Assembly (NCBI RefSeq): GCF_028994805.1
Contig: NZ_JAJQQP010000013.1
Span: forward strand, 89,065-153,064
DNA length: 64,000 nt
From: Promicromonospora iranensis
GTDB taxonomy: Bacteria > Actinomycetota > Actinomycetes > Actinomycetales > Cellulomonadaceae
Direction of reading: 5' to 3'
The notes beneath the pieces are model-generated. The model saw only the letters and a program-made list of their open reading frames with translations. It had not been told where the DNA came from and did not search any database. Shown here piece after piece: positions 49,105 through 57,296 of the stretch. Made by a program: the position numbers and the translations under genes. Every line of letters starts with the position of its first letter. Position 1 is the stretch's first letter.

Positions 49105-50136
49105 TCACAGCAGCTGCAGCGGCGTGCGGTACTCCGGGACGACCACCTCGGTGCGCGGCGACAGCCGCCGGATCTCCTCGATGAGGCCGACCATCCGCAC
49201 CTCCGTGCTCTCGGCCGCGAGCGGCGGGTTGGTGAGCGGCGACTCGAAGTCGTCCCAGTGCACGAGGACGATCTGGCCGGGATGGTCCAGCGCGGTCAGG
49301 AGGCGGCCCGCGTAGTCGGTGGTGACGTCGGTGCTCGGCACCGGGAGTGCCACCGTGTCGACGCGCAGCCCGCGCAGCGCCTGGTCGTCGTAGTCGCTGC
49401 CCCCGAGCAGCAGCACGGACCGGCCCTGCGGGGAGCGGAGCAGGTACGACAGCGTGTCACCCTCCGGCAGGTCGGCGATCGTGCGCGGCTTGGCGGGCAC
49501 CGTCGTGTGCAGGCCGGGGAAGAGGAGGGCGCCCGAGGCGGTGCGGCTGTGCAGGGCCGGCACCACGCGCACGACCAGGTCCCCGAGATGCATCTCCTCG
49601 CCGCCGCGGACCACCGCGAGCTGCTCCCGCGGCACGCCCATGGCCAGGGCGAGGTGGTACCCGGTGAGGGTGGTGAACACCGTGGCCCCGCGGGTGCGGG
49701 CCAGGTGGGGCACGTCGGCGAAGTGGTCCCAGTGGGTGTGCGTCACCAGGATCGAGTCGACGGCGCCCTCGGGCGTGCCGGGCGCGCCGAGGGCCGCGTC
49801 GAGCGCGGCGGCGTCGACGCTCAGGCGGGTCGTCGCGCTGAACCTCCCGGCGGCGAGCCCGGTGTCGAAGCGCGTGACGTAGGGGTCGAGCAGCACCGTG
49901 GTCGTGGGCGTCCGGACGCGCCAGCCCGAGGTGCCGAGCCAGGCGAACGAGGCGAACCCGGCCGGAGCCTCCTGGGTGGTGGGGGCGGCGAGGGCGTGGG
50001 CGGCCGGGGAAGCCGCTGCCCGGTCGGTGAGGGCGCGGGCGCCCGTGACACCGCCCAGCACGCCGAGGGCCGCGGTCCCGGCGCCGGTCATCAGGGTGCG
50101 GCGGCTGAGCGCGCGCTTCGAGGTAGGGGTCGTCAT
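49105..50136 (-). CDS. Tat-exported MBL-fold metallo-hydrolase (UlaG-like)
   Basis: A 343-residue protein with a twin-Arg signal (LSRRTLMTGAGTAALGVLG, about 11-29). The UlaG-type metallo-beta-lactamase domain follows: FAWLGTSGWRVRTPTTTVLLDPY, metal ligands HTHWDH (TVTHTHWDHF region), then VVPALHS and LLLGGSDYDD, and the final His in IVLVHWDDFES. Such enzymes hydrolyse lactones or phosphodiester-like substrates; here exported and folded in the cytoplasm. Start 50136 is chosen (MTTPTSKR); an ATG nine bases upstream is possible. The LysR/serine-hydrolase pair is divergent. Confidence 0.87.
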   Translation of the reverse strand: MTTPTSKRALSRRTLMTGAGTAALGVLGGVTGARALTDRAAASPAAHALAAPTTQEAPAGFASFAWLGTSGWRVRTPTTTVLLDPYVTRFDTGLAAGRFSATTRLSVDAAALDAALGAPGTPEGAVDSILVTHTHWDHFADVPHLARTRGATVFTTLTGYHLALAMGVPREQLAVVRGGEEMHLGDLVVRVVPALHSRTASGALLFPGLHTTVPAKPRTIADLPEGDTLSYLLRSPQGRSVLLLGGSDYDDQALRGLRVDTVALPVPSTDVTTDYAGRLLTALDHPGQIVLVHWDDFESPLTNPPLAAESTEVRMVGLIEEIRRLSPRTEVVVPEYRTPLQLL

Positions 50137-50220
50137 GCGGCACACCCTCCGGGAGGCTCCGGACGAGAGTCAAAGAGTCTTACGGACGTGACCTGAGACG
50201 TTCTTGATATGGCCCGCGGC

Positions 50221-50226
50221 TAGGCT
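50221..50226 (+). promoter_or_regulatory. -10 box of the LysR gene (leaderless)
   Basis: TAGGCT, seven bases before GTG 50234. Confidence 0.5.
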
Positions 50227-50233
50227 TCTGGGC

Positions 50234-51178
50234 GTGGACCTCCTGAAGCACCTGGGCTTCTTCCGGGCCGTCGCCGACGTGCGGCACTTCGGGAACGCCG
50301 CCGCTGACCTCGGCATGACCCAGCCGCCGCTGTCCCAGGGCATCCGCCGCCTGGAACGGCACCTCGGGGTGCGGCTCTTCGACCGGGACGCGCGCGGCGT
50401 CCGGATCACCGCAGCCGGACGCCGGCTCCTGCCCGCCGCACGCGACCTGCTCGACGCCGCAGACGACCTCGTGTCCACCGCCCGCGACCTCGCCCTGCCC
50501 GAGCAGGTCCGGCTCGGTATCGCGGCCGACCTCGAGGACGGTGTGCCGTACCTGCTCCGGTCGCTCGCCTCGGGTCCGACCCCGGGTCCGACCTCGGGCC
50601 CGTCCTCAGCGGGAACCCTGGTGGCGCCGACCGTCGCGGGCAGCGTCGAGGTGGTCGACCTGCTGCGGGACGGGCTGCTCGACGTCGGCGTGGTGCGCCA
50701 CCCCGGTGTGCTCGACGGGCTGGCTGCCGGCCCTGTGCTCGTGGTGCCGACCCGGCTGGTGCGCGGCCCGGACATGACTGGCCGGGACGCCGACGCCCGG
50801 CAGCCGACTCCGGCGGACGTGCCGCTGCCGGTCGCCGTCCCGCCCCGGCACCACCAGCCGCCGGCGCACGACCAGCTCATCGATGCGCTGCGGCGCGCGG
50901 GGCACAGCGGCGACGTCGTCGAGGCGCGGGACGCGGCACAGCGCTGGGCGCTGGGCGCGGCGGCAGGCCTGGTGCCGGTGCTCCCGGACGGCCTGATCGC
51001 TCCCGGCGGTCCGGCGGGCCCGCCGCTCCGGCTGCGGGTGGCGCTGCCGCTCGCGGCACAGCGGCGACCGGAGGTCGATCACGAAGCGGTGGCGCAGGCG
51101 GTTCGCGCGGCGCTGGGCCCGCCGTCGGGCCCGCCGTCGGACCCGGTGCCCCGCCCGCCGCAGGGCGCCGCCGGATGA
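50234..51178 (+). CDS. LysR-family transcriptional regulator
   Basis: A 314-residue regulator. The LysR HTH is at 1-60 (FFRAVADVRHFGNAAADLGMTQPPLSQGIRRLERHLGVRLFDRDARGV, cited in part). The effector domain is interrupted by 12-base minisatellites (GPTPGPTSGPSS near residue 115; GPPSGPPSDPV near 300), so the binding domain looks unusually flexible. Coupled by ATGA to the serine hydrolase and divergent from the metallo-hydrolase. A control role over one or both is likely, though the classic AmpR arrangement (divergent from ampC) differs. Confidence 0.85.
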   Translation: MDLLKHLGFFRAVADVRHFGNAAADLGMTQPPLSQGIRRLERHLGVRLFDRDARGVRITAAGRRLLPAARDLLDAADDLVSTARDLALPEQVRLGIAADLEDGVPYLLRSLASGPTPGPTSGPSSAGTLVAPTVAGSVEVVDLLRDGLLDVGVVRHPGVLDGLAAGPVLVVPTRLVRGPDMTGRDADARQPTPADVPLPVAVPPRHHQPPAHDQLIDALRRAGHSGDVVEARDAAQRWALGAAAGLVPVLPDGLIAPGGPAGPPLRLRVALPLAAQRRPEVDHEAVAQAVRAALGPPSGPPSDPVPRPPQGAAG

Positions 51179-52074
51179 GCCTCGACGGCCCGGCGGTGAC
51201 CGCTGCGCTCCGGTCGGTCGCCCGTGACGCCGGCGTCACGGCCCGGGTCCACGCGACGCGGCTGGCGGGCCCGTCGGGGACGGTGGCCCTCGACGACGCC
51301 GAGCCCGTCGCCATCGCCTCGCTGTACAAGCTGCCGCTGGCGCTCGTCTGGGCGGACCTCGTGACGGCCGGCCACCTCGCGGCCGACGAGCCGGTGCGGC
51401 TGCCGGCCGCCTCCCGCATGCCGGGGCCGACGGGAGTCGCGATGCTGCTCGACGACGTGGTGCTGACCGCGCGTGACGTCGTGCGCCTGATGCTCGCCGT
51501 GTCCGACAACGCCTGCGGCGACGCGCTGCTGGCGCTCGTGGGCCGCGACCGCGTGCACGAGCGGCTGGGCGTGCTGGGCCTGCCGGCGACGTCGGTGCGG
51601 CAGGGATCGGCCGACGAGACGCGCGCGATCCTGCGGGACACCGGTGCCGCGACCTGGGCCGCCGCACAGCGTGCTCTCGCCGACCCGGACCGCGCCGCCG
51701 AGACCTCGCAGTACGACCCGGCGCTCGCGAGCGCCGCCACGGCGGCCGAGCTCGGCCAGGTGCTGCGCGTCCTGTGGAACGGCCAGGGTGCGGCGCACGA
51801 CCTGGTGCGGGACGCGCTCGCGCACCAGGCGTGGCGGCACCGTGCCGGCAGCGGCTTCCCGCACGACGACGTCGCGCTGCTCGGCAAGACCGGCACCCTC
51901 GGTAGGTTGCGGCACGAGGCGGCGGTGGTGGGGTTCCCGCACGAGCACCCGGTGGGCGTCGTCGTGCTGACCAGGGCGGCGCGGCCCGAGCGGTACCTGC
52001 CCGGCGTGGACGCGGCGATCGGGGAGCTGGCCCGCATCGCCGTGGGCCCGCTGCGCCTGCCGGACGATGCCTGA
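51175..52074 (+). CDS. Beta-lactamase-like serine hydrolase, no signal peptide
   Basis: A 299-residue PBP/beta-lactamase-fold protein. Catalytic motifs are SLYK (Ser49, Lys52), SDN (110-112) and KTG (238-240), spaced as in class A beta-lactamases. The class A general-base Glu (E-x-x-L-N) is not evident around residue 160, so true beta-lactam hydrolysis is doubtful. No signal peptide is seen, placing it in the cytoplasm unless the start is missed. ATG 51175 overlaps the LysR stop (ATGA). Confidence 0.85.
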   Translation: MSLDGPAVTAALRSVARDAGVTARVHATRLAGPSGTVALDDAEPVAIASLYKLPLALVWADLVTAGHLAADEPVRLPAASRMPGPTGVAMLLDDVVLTARDVVRLMLAVSDNACGDALLALVGRDRVHERLGVLGLPATSVRQGSADETRAILRDTGAATWAAAQRALADPDRAAETSQYDPALASAATAAELGQVLRVLWNGQGAAHDLVRDALAHQAWRHRAGSGFPHDDVALLGKTGTLGRLRHEAAVVGFPHEHPVGVVVLTRAARPERYLPGVDAAIGELARIAVGPLRLPDDA

Positions 52075-52153
52075 CCAGGGTCGGGACAACCCACCGCTCA
52101 GGACGTAGGCCTGCCGGGTACCCGCCGCACTGCGTCCTGACCAGGATGGACGC

Positions 52154-52606
52154 ATGACCGATACCAAGCTCCGCACACTGTCCGCGACCGCCTTCGCGCT
52201 CGCCGTCCTCGCCGGGATCGCCGAGGGCGCCGTGTCCGTCGCTGCGATCCAGGCGCAGCAGGGAATCGACGGCGCCCTCGGCGCCCAGATGGCGTTCCGC
52301 GGCGTCATCTTCGCCGCGGCGCTCGCGTGCGCGTGGTTCCTCGCCCGCGGGCGCCGGTGGGCGTGGTGGGCCCTCCTCGCAGGGCTCGGCGTGCTGGGCC
52401 TGGCCTCGATGGTGCTGCCGATGGCCGCCGACCTCGCCGCCGGCGGGAGCTGGTACGACACGCTGGGTGGTGACACGTCCGCCGTGATGCCCGCGATCCG
52501 GGTGCTGCACATCGCGTTCGTGGTGGCCGGCGTGGTCACGATGCTGCAGCCGCGGGTACGCCTGAGCCTGGACGGGGCCAGGCGCTCGGACGTCGCGGCG
52601 GTCTGA
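52154..52606 (+). CDS. Four-segment membrane protein of unknown function
   Basis: A 150-residue protein with four hydrophobic segments, at about residues 10-30, 45-63, 68-92 and 112-132, with short loops. No motif of a known family recognised. CAGGAT lies five bases before ATG 52154 and may be a weak leaderless -10. It follows the serine hydrolase by 79 bases in which a GCAGTGCGG-like repeat occurs. It ends 41 bases before the convergent hydrolase. Confidence 0.6.
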   Translation: MTDTKLRTLSATAFALAVLAGIAEGAVSVAAIQAQQGIDGALGAQMAFRGVIFAAALACAWFLARGRRWAWWALLAGLGVLGLASMVLPMAADLAAGGSWYDTLGGDTSAVMPAIRVLHIAFVVAGVVTMLQPRVRLSLDGARRSDVAAV

Positions 52607-52647
52607 GTGCCCGGCCCCGGTGGGCTTCGAGGTGTGGGCGCGGCGGG

Positions 52648-53388
52648 TCAGGGCTCGCGGAGGAACTCGCCCACCGCGGCGAGGAACTCGGCCGGCGCCT
52701 CGTCGTGCACCATGTGGCCCACACGGATCTCGACGAGGCGCCCGTCGGCCAGACCCGCCGCGAGGTCCACGAGGTCCGCCTGGTCGACGCTGCTGCCCGG
52801 GCCACCCGCGACGACCAGCACGGGCACGTCGATCCGCAGGCCGTCCGCCCACCAGGCAGGGTCGGGGTCGGTGCGCTGTGCGCGCAGGGCGTTGACGACC
52901 GGCCAGTCGAACGGCACCGGGTGGTCCGGCTTCTCGAACGGCTCGAACGTCGGCCCGCCCGGTCGGACCGGGGTGGCGTCCTCCAGCACGAGGCGTGCCA
53001 CGCGGCCGGGGGAGCGGCCGGGGGAGCGGTCGGCCAGGAGGGTGGTCACCAGGGTTGCGGTCGCGGCCCCCATCGAGTGTCCGACGACGGTGAGCGTCGC
53101 CGGCGCGGGTGCCAGCGCGTCGCAGAACGCGACGACGTCGGCGGCCAGCAGCTCGTACGTGTACTCGCCGGGACGGTCGCTCTCGCCGTGGCCCCGCGCG
53201 TCGGGCGCGAGGACGCGGTAGCCGAGCGCCGCGAGGTCGTCCAGCAGCGGGTCCCAGGACAGTGAGCTCTCGCCGAGGGCGTGCAGCAGGAGCAGCGTCG
53301 GCGCGTCGGGGTCGCCCGCCTCCCGGTAGGCGAGGCGCAGACGGCCGACGTCGACGTGGTGGACCGGGTGCATCGGTGCAGTGGTCAT
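52648..53388 (-). CDS. Alpha/beta hydrolase
   Basis: A 246-residue alpha/beta hydrolase fold. Nucleophile elbow VVGHSMGAA (Ser at about 104), LLLHALGESSLSWDPLL (oxyanion region), RVLAPDARGHGESDR, acid in LVVAGGPGSSVDQADLV and His in IRVGHMVHDEA. The substrate is unknown; family members hydrolyse esters, lactones or haloalkanes. A 12-base repeat encodes RSPGRSPGR in the cap. Preceded by a strong terminator-like hairpin of the upstream DUF899 gene. Confidence 0.87.
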   Translation of the reverse strand: MTTAPMHPVHHVDVGRLRLAYREAGDPDAPTLLLLHALGESSLSWDPLLDDLAALGYRVLAPDARGHGESDRPGEYTYELLAADVVAFCDALAPAPATLTVVGHSMGAATATLVTTLLADRSPGRSPGRVARLVLEDATPVRPGGPTFEPFEKPDHPVPFDWPVVNALRAQRTDPDPAWWADGLRIDVPVLVVAGGPGSSVDQADLVDLAAGLADGRLVEIRVGHMVHDEAPAEFLAAVGEFLREP

Positions 53389-53502
53389 CCGGGCAAGTAT
53401 GCCGACCTGGCGAGGGCGAGCGGGAGACCCCAGCGGTCCCCGGGAACAGATGTCGGCGGAAGTCCGCGGACCGGGGCGACCGACCGGGTCGGGTCCCGCT
53501 CG

Positions 53503-53540
53503 GGCGCAGGTCCGCGCGGCGATCCGCGCGGACCTGCGCC
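53503..53540 (-). terminator. Strong hairpin after the DUF899 gene
   Basis: GGCGCAGGTCCGCGCGG pairs perfectly (17 bp) with CCGCGCGGACCTGCGCC around a CGAT loop. It lies 36 bases after the DUF899 stop and 115 bases before the hydrolase start. A GC-rich terminator without U-tract. Confidence 0.8.
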
Positions 53541-53575
53541 GACGTCGAGCGCGACCCCGGCTCGGTGGGGCCTGC

Positions 53576-54376
53576 TCAGTGGTGGTGGTGCTCGCCGCCC
53601 ACGACCGGCGTCACGCCGGGGCGGGTCCACTGGATCGCCGGGCGGCCGCCGGTCCAGCTGTTCCCGACGCCGTCCTCGCCCGTCCGCCAGAACCAGCCCG
53701 GTGCCTTGCCCTCCGGCCAGCCCTCCGGGTAGTCCTGCCAGGCCTCCTTACGGCCCCGCGCCGTCATGTCGAGCAGCGCGAGCGCCGGCATCGTGGCCTC
53801 CGCCCCGCGGCCGGTCACCGAGTTGGTGAGGAAGACCCGGTCGCCCTCGCGCAGGAAGCACAGCCACGTGCCGAACTCGCCGCCGCCCACGACCTCGTCC
53901 TCCGACTCGAGGACCGAGTACCAGTGCTGCGGGTAGCCCATGAACTCGACGAACGGTGCGAGCTCCGCGGAGGGCGCCTTCGCGAACACCGCGAACGACA
54001 CGCCGCGTGCCGTCAGGTACGCCGGGTTCTGCACCGCCCAGTAGGTGAGGGTGCAGCCCTCGCACTGGTTCTCGAACGGCTCGCCCAGGTGCCACATGTG
54101 CTTGTAGACGATCAGCTCCTCGCGGCCCTCGAACAGGTCGAGCAGCGTGGTGGGCCCGTCCGGTCCTACGACGGTGGCCCCGGCGTCCACCTCGGTCATC
54201 GGCAGCCGACGCCGGGCGGCCGCGATCGCGTCGCCCTCGTGGGTGTGCGCCTTCTCGCGCACCAGCAGCTCGTCGCGGGCGGCCTGCCACTCCTCCTTGC
54301 TGACGACGGGCGGGACGGCCGCGGCCGACTCGGCGGTGCCCGCCGGCCCGGTGTGGCTCTCGTGCGTTGTGGTCAT
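53576..54376 (-). CDS. DUF899-family thioredoxin-like protein
   Basis: A 266-residue protein of the DUF899 family, a thioredoxin-like fold. Hallmarks are EWQAARDELLVREKAHTHEGDAIAAARRRLPM (cited in part) and LIVYKHMWHLGEPFENQCEGCTLTYW, with a CEGC redox pair. It probably acts in oxidative or thiol stress, but no enzyme activity is proven for the family. The C-terminus is HHHH, which is natural. The GntR gene upstream is separated by about 130 bases. A strong hairpin follows its stop. Confidence 0.9.
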   Translation of the reverse strand: MTTTHESHTGPAGTAESAAAVPPVVSKEEWQAARDELLVREKAHTHEGDAIAAARRRLPMTEVDAGATVVGPDGPTTLLDLFEGREELIVYKHMWHLGEPFENQCEGCTLTYWAVQNPAYLTARGVSFAVFAKAPSAELAPFVEFMGYPQHWYSVLESEDEVVGGGEFGTWLCFLREGDRVFLTNSVTGRGAEATMPALALLDMTARGRKEAWQDYPEGWPEGKAPGWFWRTGEDGVGNSWTGGRPAIQWTRPGVTPVVGGEHHHH

Positions 54377-54504
54377 GGTGCTCTCCTCGTTCGATCGCAG
54401 CTCTTCCAGGAGGACTGACGACCGGCCGGACGAAAGGTCATCGGTCGGCAGCCCACCACTACGACGAACGCCCCCCACGAGAATCGACAGGGCACGGCCC
54501 GCTG

Positions 54505-54855
54505 CTAGCGGAGCGCCGCCGAGACGATCTCCAGCGCCTCGTTCCGGCCGATGCCGAGCGCGCGGACGGTGTCCGCGTACGTGGCGGCCGCATCCTGGGC
54601 GAGGGAGAGTCGCTGGTCGCCGGCCGCGCTCACGAACGTGCCGGCGCGGCCGCGGGTCTCGACCAGGCCCGCGGCCTCCAGCTCGCGGTACGCGCGGGCC
54701 ACGGTGTTGACCGCGATGCCGAGCTCCGCCGCCAGCGCCCGCACCGTCGGGAGCCGGGTGCCGACCGGGAGCGTCCGGTCGGCCATCTGCTGGGCCAGCG
54801 TCGTGCGCACCTGCTCGAACGGCGGGACGGGGGAGTCGGCATCGAGGCTGATCAC
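54505..54855 (-). CDS. GntR-family regulator, YtrA subfamily
   Basis: A 116-residue regulator with an N-terminal GntR winged HTH (PFEQVRTTLAQQMADRTLPVGTRLPTVRALAAELGIAVNTVARAYRELEAAGLV, cited in part) and a ~40-residue helical tail, the size and shape of YtrA regulators. These usually govern an adjacent ABC transporter, but none is here. The divergent DUF2993 gene (134 bases between starts) is a candidate target. GTG 54855 is fixed by a -10 box (TACTGT) seven bases upstream, giving a leaderless mRNA. Confidence 0.87.
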   Translation of the reverse strand: MISLDADSPVPPFEQVRTTLAQQMADRTLPVGTRLPTVRALAAELGIAVNTVARAYRELEAAGLVETRGRAGTFVSAAGDQRLSLAQDAAATYADTVRALGIGRNEALEIVSAALR

Positions 54856-54862
54856 GGCAACC

Positions 54863-54868
54863 ACAGTA
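54863..54868 (-). promoter_or_regulatory. -10 box of the YtrA-type gene (leaderless)
   Basis: TACTGT on the minus strand, seven bases before GTG 54855. Confidence 0.5.
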
Positions 54869-54975
54869 CAAGCGCGCCGGTCGGCGACGCGGTGCGCGCA
54901 GGGGTCGCCTCGACGTCGGGCCCGGGAAGCACACCGGACCTCGGCCTCGCTCGACCGTCGCGGCGCGTTCGCGGT

Positions 54976-54981
54976 TAGTCT
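54976..54981 (+). promoter_or_regulatory. -10 box of the DUF2993 gene (leaderless)
   Basis: TAGTCT, seven bases before ATG 54989. Confidence 0.5.
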
Positions 54982-54988
54982 CGCGTCC

Positions 54989-55882
54989 ATGAGTGACGCC
55001 GCACAGCATCCCGCCCGCACCTCCACCCCGGACCCCGTCCCGCTGGGCACCGCGCCCCGGCCCACCGACGGCGCCGACCTGGCCACACGTGTCCGGGCGG
55101 CGCTCGCGGAGGAGCTGGGCGGCCGGGCGGTCGGGCTCGAGCGGGCGTCGATCGACGCGGTCCTGGACGGCGCCGACATCGTGTCGGCGGATATCGACCT
55201 CACCGGCGTCGTCGTCGCCGGCGGTGCGCCCGGGCAGGCCGGTGCCGCGGGCTCGGAACGGTGGCAGCCCGAGGTGGTCCGGTGCGAGCCAGGGACCCTG
55301 CGCCGCCTCCGCGTGGACGCGCACCGGCTCGTCGCGGTGGACCTGCCCGTGGACGTCACCGCCGAGCTCGAGGGCCTGCGGTTCGACTGGGTGGAGGGTT
55401 CCGACGGCCGCGTCGGCGTCCTGCCGGTGGAGCCCAGCGAGGCGTACCCGGTCTCCGGTCACGCGCGCGTCGCCGTCGACAAGGCGGGCCTGGTCGCGAC
55501 GGCCCGAGGGCTGCTGAGCGTGCTGCTGCAGCAGCAGGGCATCACCCTGACCGGGCTGGACGTGGACCTGGTGTCGCGGGGCCCGCGCGCCGCGGCGCTG
55601 CGGGTGGACGCGGCGATCAAGAAGGGCATGTTCCTGTCCGCCCGGGTGCAGGCCACGGCGTCCGTCAGCGTGGACGAGAACATGGTGCTCGCCGTCCGCG
55701 ACGTGCAGCTCGGGAGCGGCAACCCCCTCGTGGCGGCGCTGCTGGGCACGATCAAGGGCCGGGTGGAGGCCGCGACGAGCCGGGACATCGACCTCGCGGA
55801 GAAGCTGCCGGACGGCGTCCGGCTGGCGGACGTGCGGCTCGACGTCGGCCAGGAGCTCGTCGTCAGCGCCCGGCTGGCCTGA
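54989..55882 (+). CDS. DUF2993 (LmeA-like) protein
   Basis: A 297-residue protein of the DUF2993 family, to which the mycobacterial mannosyltransferase-stabilising protein LmeA belongs. The pattern of alternating beta strands (ADIVSADIDLTGVVV, LRRLRVDAHRLVAVDLP, ITLTGLDVDLVSRGPRAA, VSVDENMVLAVRDVQLG) is typical. LmeA is a periplasmic phosphoinositide-binding protein, but no signal peptide is seen here, so it may be cytoplasmic or the start may differ. Function by analogy is lipid binding. Leaderless promoter TAGTCT. Confidence 0.78.
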   Translation: MSDAAQHPARTSTPDPVPLGTAPRPTDGADLATRVRAALAEELGGRAVGLERASIDAVLDGADIVSADIDLTGVVVAGGAPGQAGAAGSERWQPEVVRCEPGTLRRLRVDAHRLVAVDLPVDVTAELEGLRFDWVEGSDGRVGVLPVEPSEAYPVSGHARVAVDKAGLVATARGLLSVLLQQQGITLTGLDVDLVSRGPRAAALRVDAAIKKGMFLSARVQATASVSVDENMVLAVRDVQLGSGNPLVAALLGTIKGRVEAATSRDIDLAEKLPDGVRLADVRLDVGQELVVSARLA

Positions 55883-55974
55883 CCGGCGCTGCCGCCGCCC
55901 GGTCGCGGCGCAGGCCGCCCGCCTCCGGGAACGGGCCGCGCACGGCGGGCTCGCTCCCGGAGGTGGACCCGGAC

Positions 55975-56045
55975 TCACCTTCAACCTGAACTTGAACCTT
56001 GGCTAACCCTCAACCTCGACTCGAACCTCAGGCTGGTACGGGTTG
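55975..56045. repeat. CAACCT/GAACCT repeat tract, intergenic
   Basis: Short AACCT-type direct repeats, followed by a duplicated TACGGGTTG at the 3' end of the exported protein gene. It lies between convergent genes. Confidence 0.5.
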
Positions 56046-56048
56046 TCT

Positions 56049-57062
56049 TCAGTACGGGTTGTTCACGTAGGTGCGGTCAAGGGGCTCCGGGATGCGGAAG
56101 TAGCTGGCCGACAGCCCTGCCGGGTCCGTGGCCAGAGCGCCCCGTCCCGGACCGTCGTCGCCGTCGTCCCAGCCCCACGGCGCGTTCGCCGCGTTCTGGG
56201 AGCAGGAGATCCCGCCGTCGCCGCAGCTGCCCGACCTGTCACCGGCGAACGTGCCGTGGCTCGCGAACAGCCGGCCCTCGGCGCGCTGCGCCCACAGCCC
56301 GCCGGGCGCGTGCACGTCCACGAGCCGGTAGGACACGTCGCGGTCGTCCGGGTGCTCGGGCACCTCGGCGCGGCCCGCGGGGTGGTAGACGACGCCGTCG
56401 CCCCGGATGTCGTAGCCCGGCCGCGCCTTGAGGCCGTGCCCCTTGGCCTCCTGGGCGGTGACCGGGTGGGGCAGGCCGTCGTGCGGGCTGGTCGCCAGCT
56501 GCAGGGTGCCGTCCAGGCTCTCGGCGCCGGCGCCCCACGTGCTGCCCGCCGGCGTGTACGAGAAGAAGTCGGTGTGGGCCACCGTGACCGCGCCGCGCAG
56601 CACGCCGAACGTCGAGCCGTCCTTCTGCACGGCGACCATGACGCCCTCGGCGTCGTTCTCGTGCTCCGTGTCGAAGAGGGAGTCCGACCAGTCGCGCGGG
56701 TGGAAGAACATGTAGGTGACGAACCAGTGGCTGCCGGTCTCCTGGACGGAGTAGTACGCGGTGGCGGCCAGCGGGTGGTCGGCGGTGTTGTCCCAGTTGT
56801 TGCGTGCGTCCAGGTCACCGTCGAAGTCGTAGGCCGCTATGTAGTCCGAGCGTCCGCCCAACGCGTTCGTCCCGGTCTGGTCGACGTCCTGGTAGTGGAT
56901 GGGTGCCCAGCGCTGTGCCAGCTCGGCGTGGCTCGCCGCCGATGCGTCAAGGGTGGGTGCCGTCGGGCTCGCCGCGGCGGATCCGGCCACCGCGACGCCC
57001 AGGGCGACCACGGCCGCCGTCGTACCCCACGCGAGCCTCGATGTTCGTGCAGGTCCAGACAT
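56049..57062 (-). CDS. Exported protein of unknown function
   Basis: A 337-residue protein with a signal peptide (1-31, AVVALGVAVAGSAAA). The mature part starts with LAQRWAPIHYQDVDQTG and contains WFVTYMFFHPRDWSDSLFDTEHENDAEGVMVAVQKDGS (cited in part), with an HEND-type acidic motif, then GVVYHPAGRAEVPEHPDDRDVSYRLVDV and two Cys near the C-terminus. The HENDAEG segment recalls the H-x-x-D-W-E heptapeptide of necrosis-inducing-like (NLP) or Vps62-type proteins, but the match is too weak to assign. Faces the P450 genes. Confidence 0.7.
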   Translation of the reverse strand: MSGPARTSRLAWGTTAAVVALGVAVAGSAAASPTAPTLDASAASHAELAQRWAPIHYQDVDQTGTNALGGRSDYIAAYDFDGDLDARNNWDNTADHPLAATAYYSVQETGSHWFVTYMFFHPRDWSDSLFDTEHENDAEGVMVAVQKDGSTFGVLRGAVTVAHTDFFSYTPAGSTWGAGAESLDGTLQLATSPHDGLPHPVTAQEAKGHGLKARPGYDIRGDGVVYHPAGRAEVPEHPDDRDVSYRLVDVHAPGGLWAQRAEGRLFASHGTFAGDRSGSCGDGGISCSQNAANAPWGWDDGDDGPGRGALATDPAGLSASYFRIPEPLDRTYVNNPY

Positions 57063-57296
57063 GTTCTTCCCTCGTTCCGGTCGTTCCGGCAGATGGATCG
57101 TCGAGGGAAGAATTCACCCGCCGCATGACCAGCGGGCGTCCGATGTATGGCAATCGGATGACTATTTGTCCGTTTCGCGGGGTGGCTGTCCTGCCGGTCC
57201 GTCGGACTTTTGGTTACAGCGCGGCCGCTGTGCGATACGTTCCGATCCGATCGGTCGAGGTGGTGCGCGCCCCGAGCACGCGGAGAACGAGGAACC

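Noticed and set aside
53576..53590. HHHH C-terminus of the DUF899 protein as a purification tag
   Set aside because: Four His occur naturally in relatives with His-rich ends; there is no vector sequence around it.
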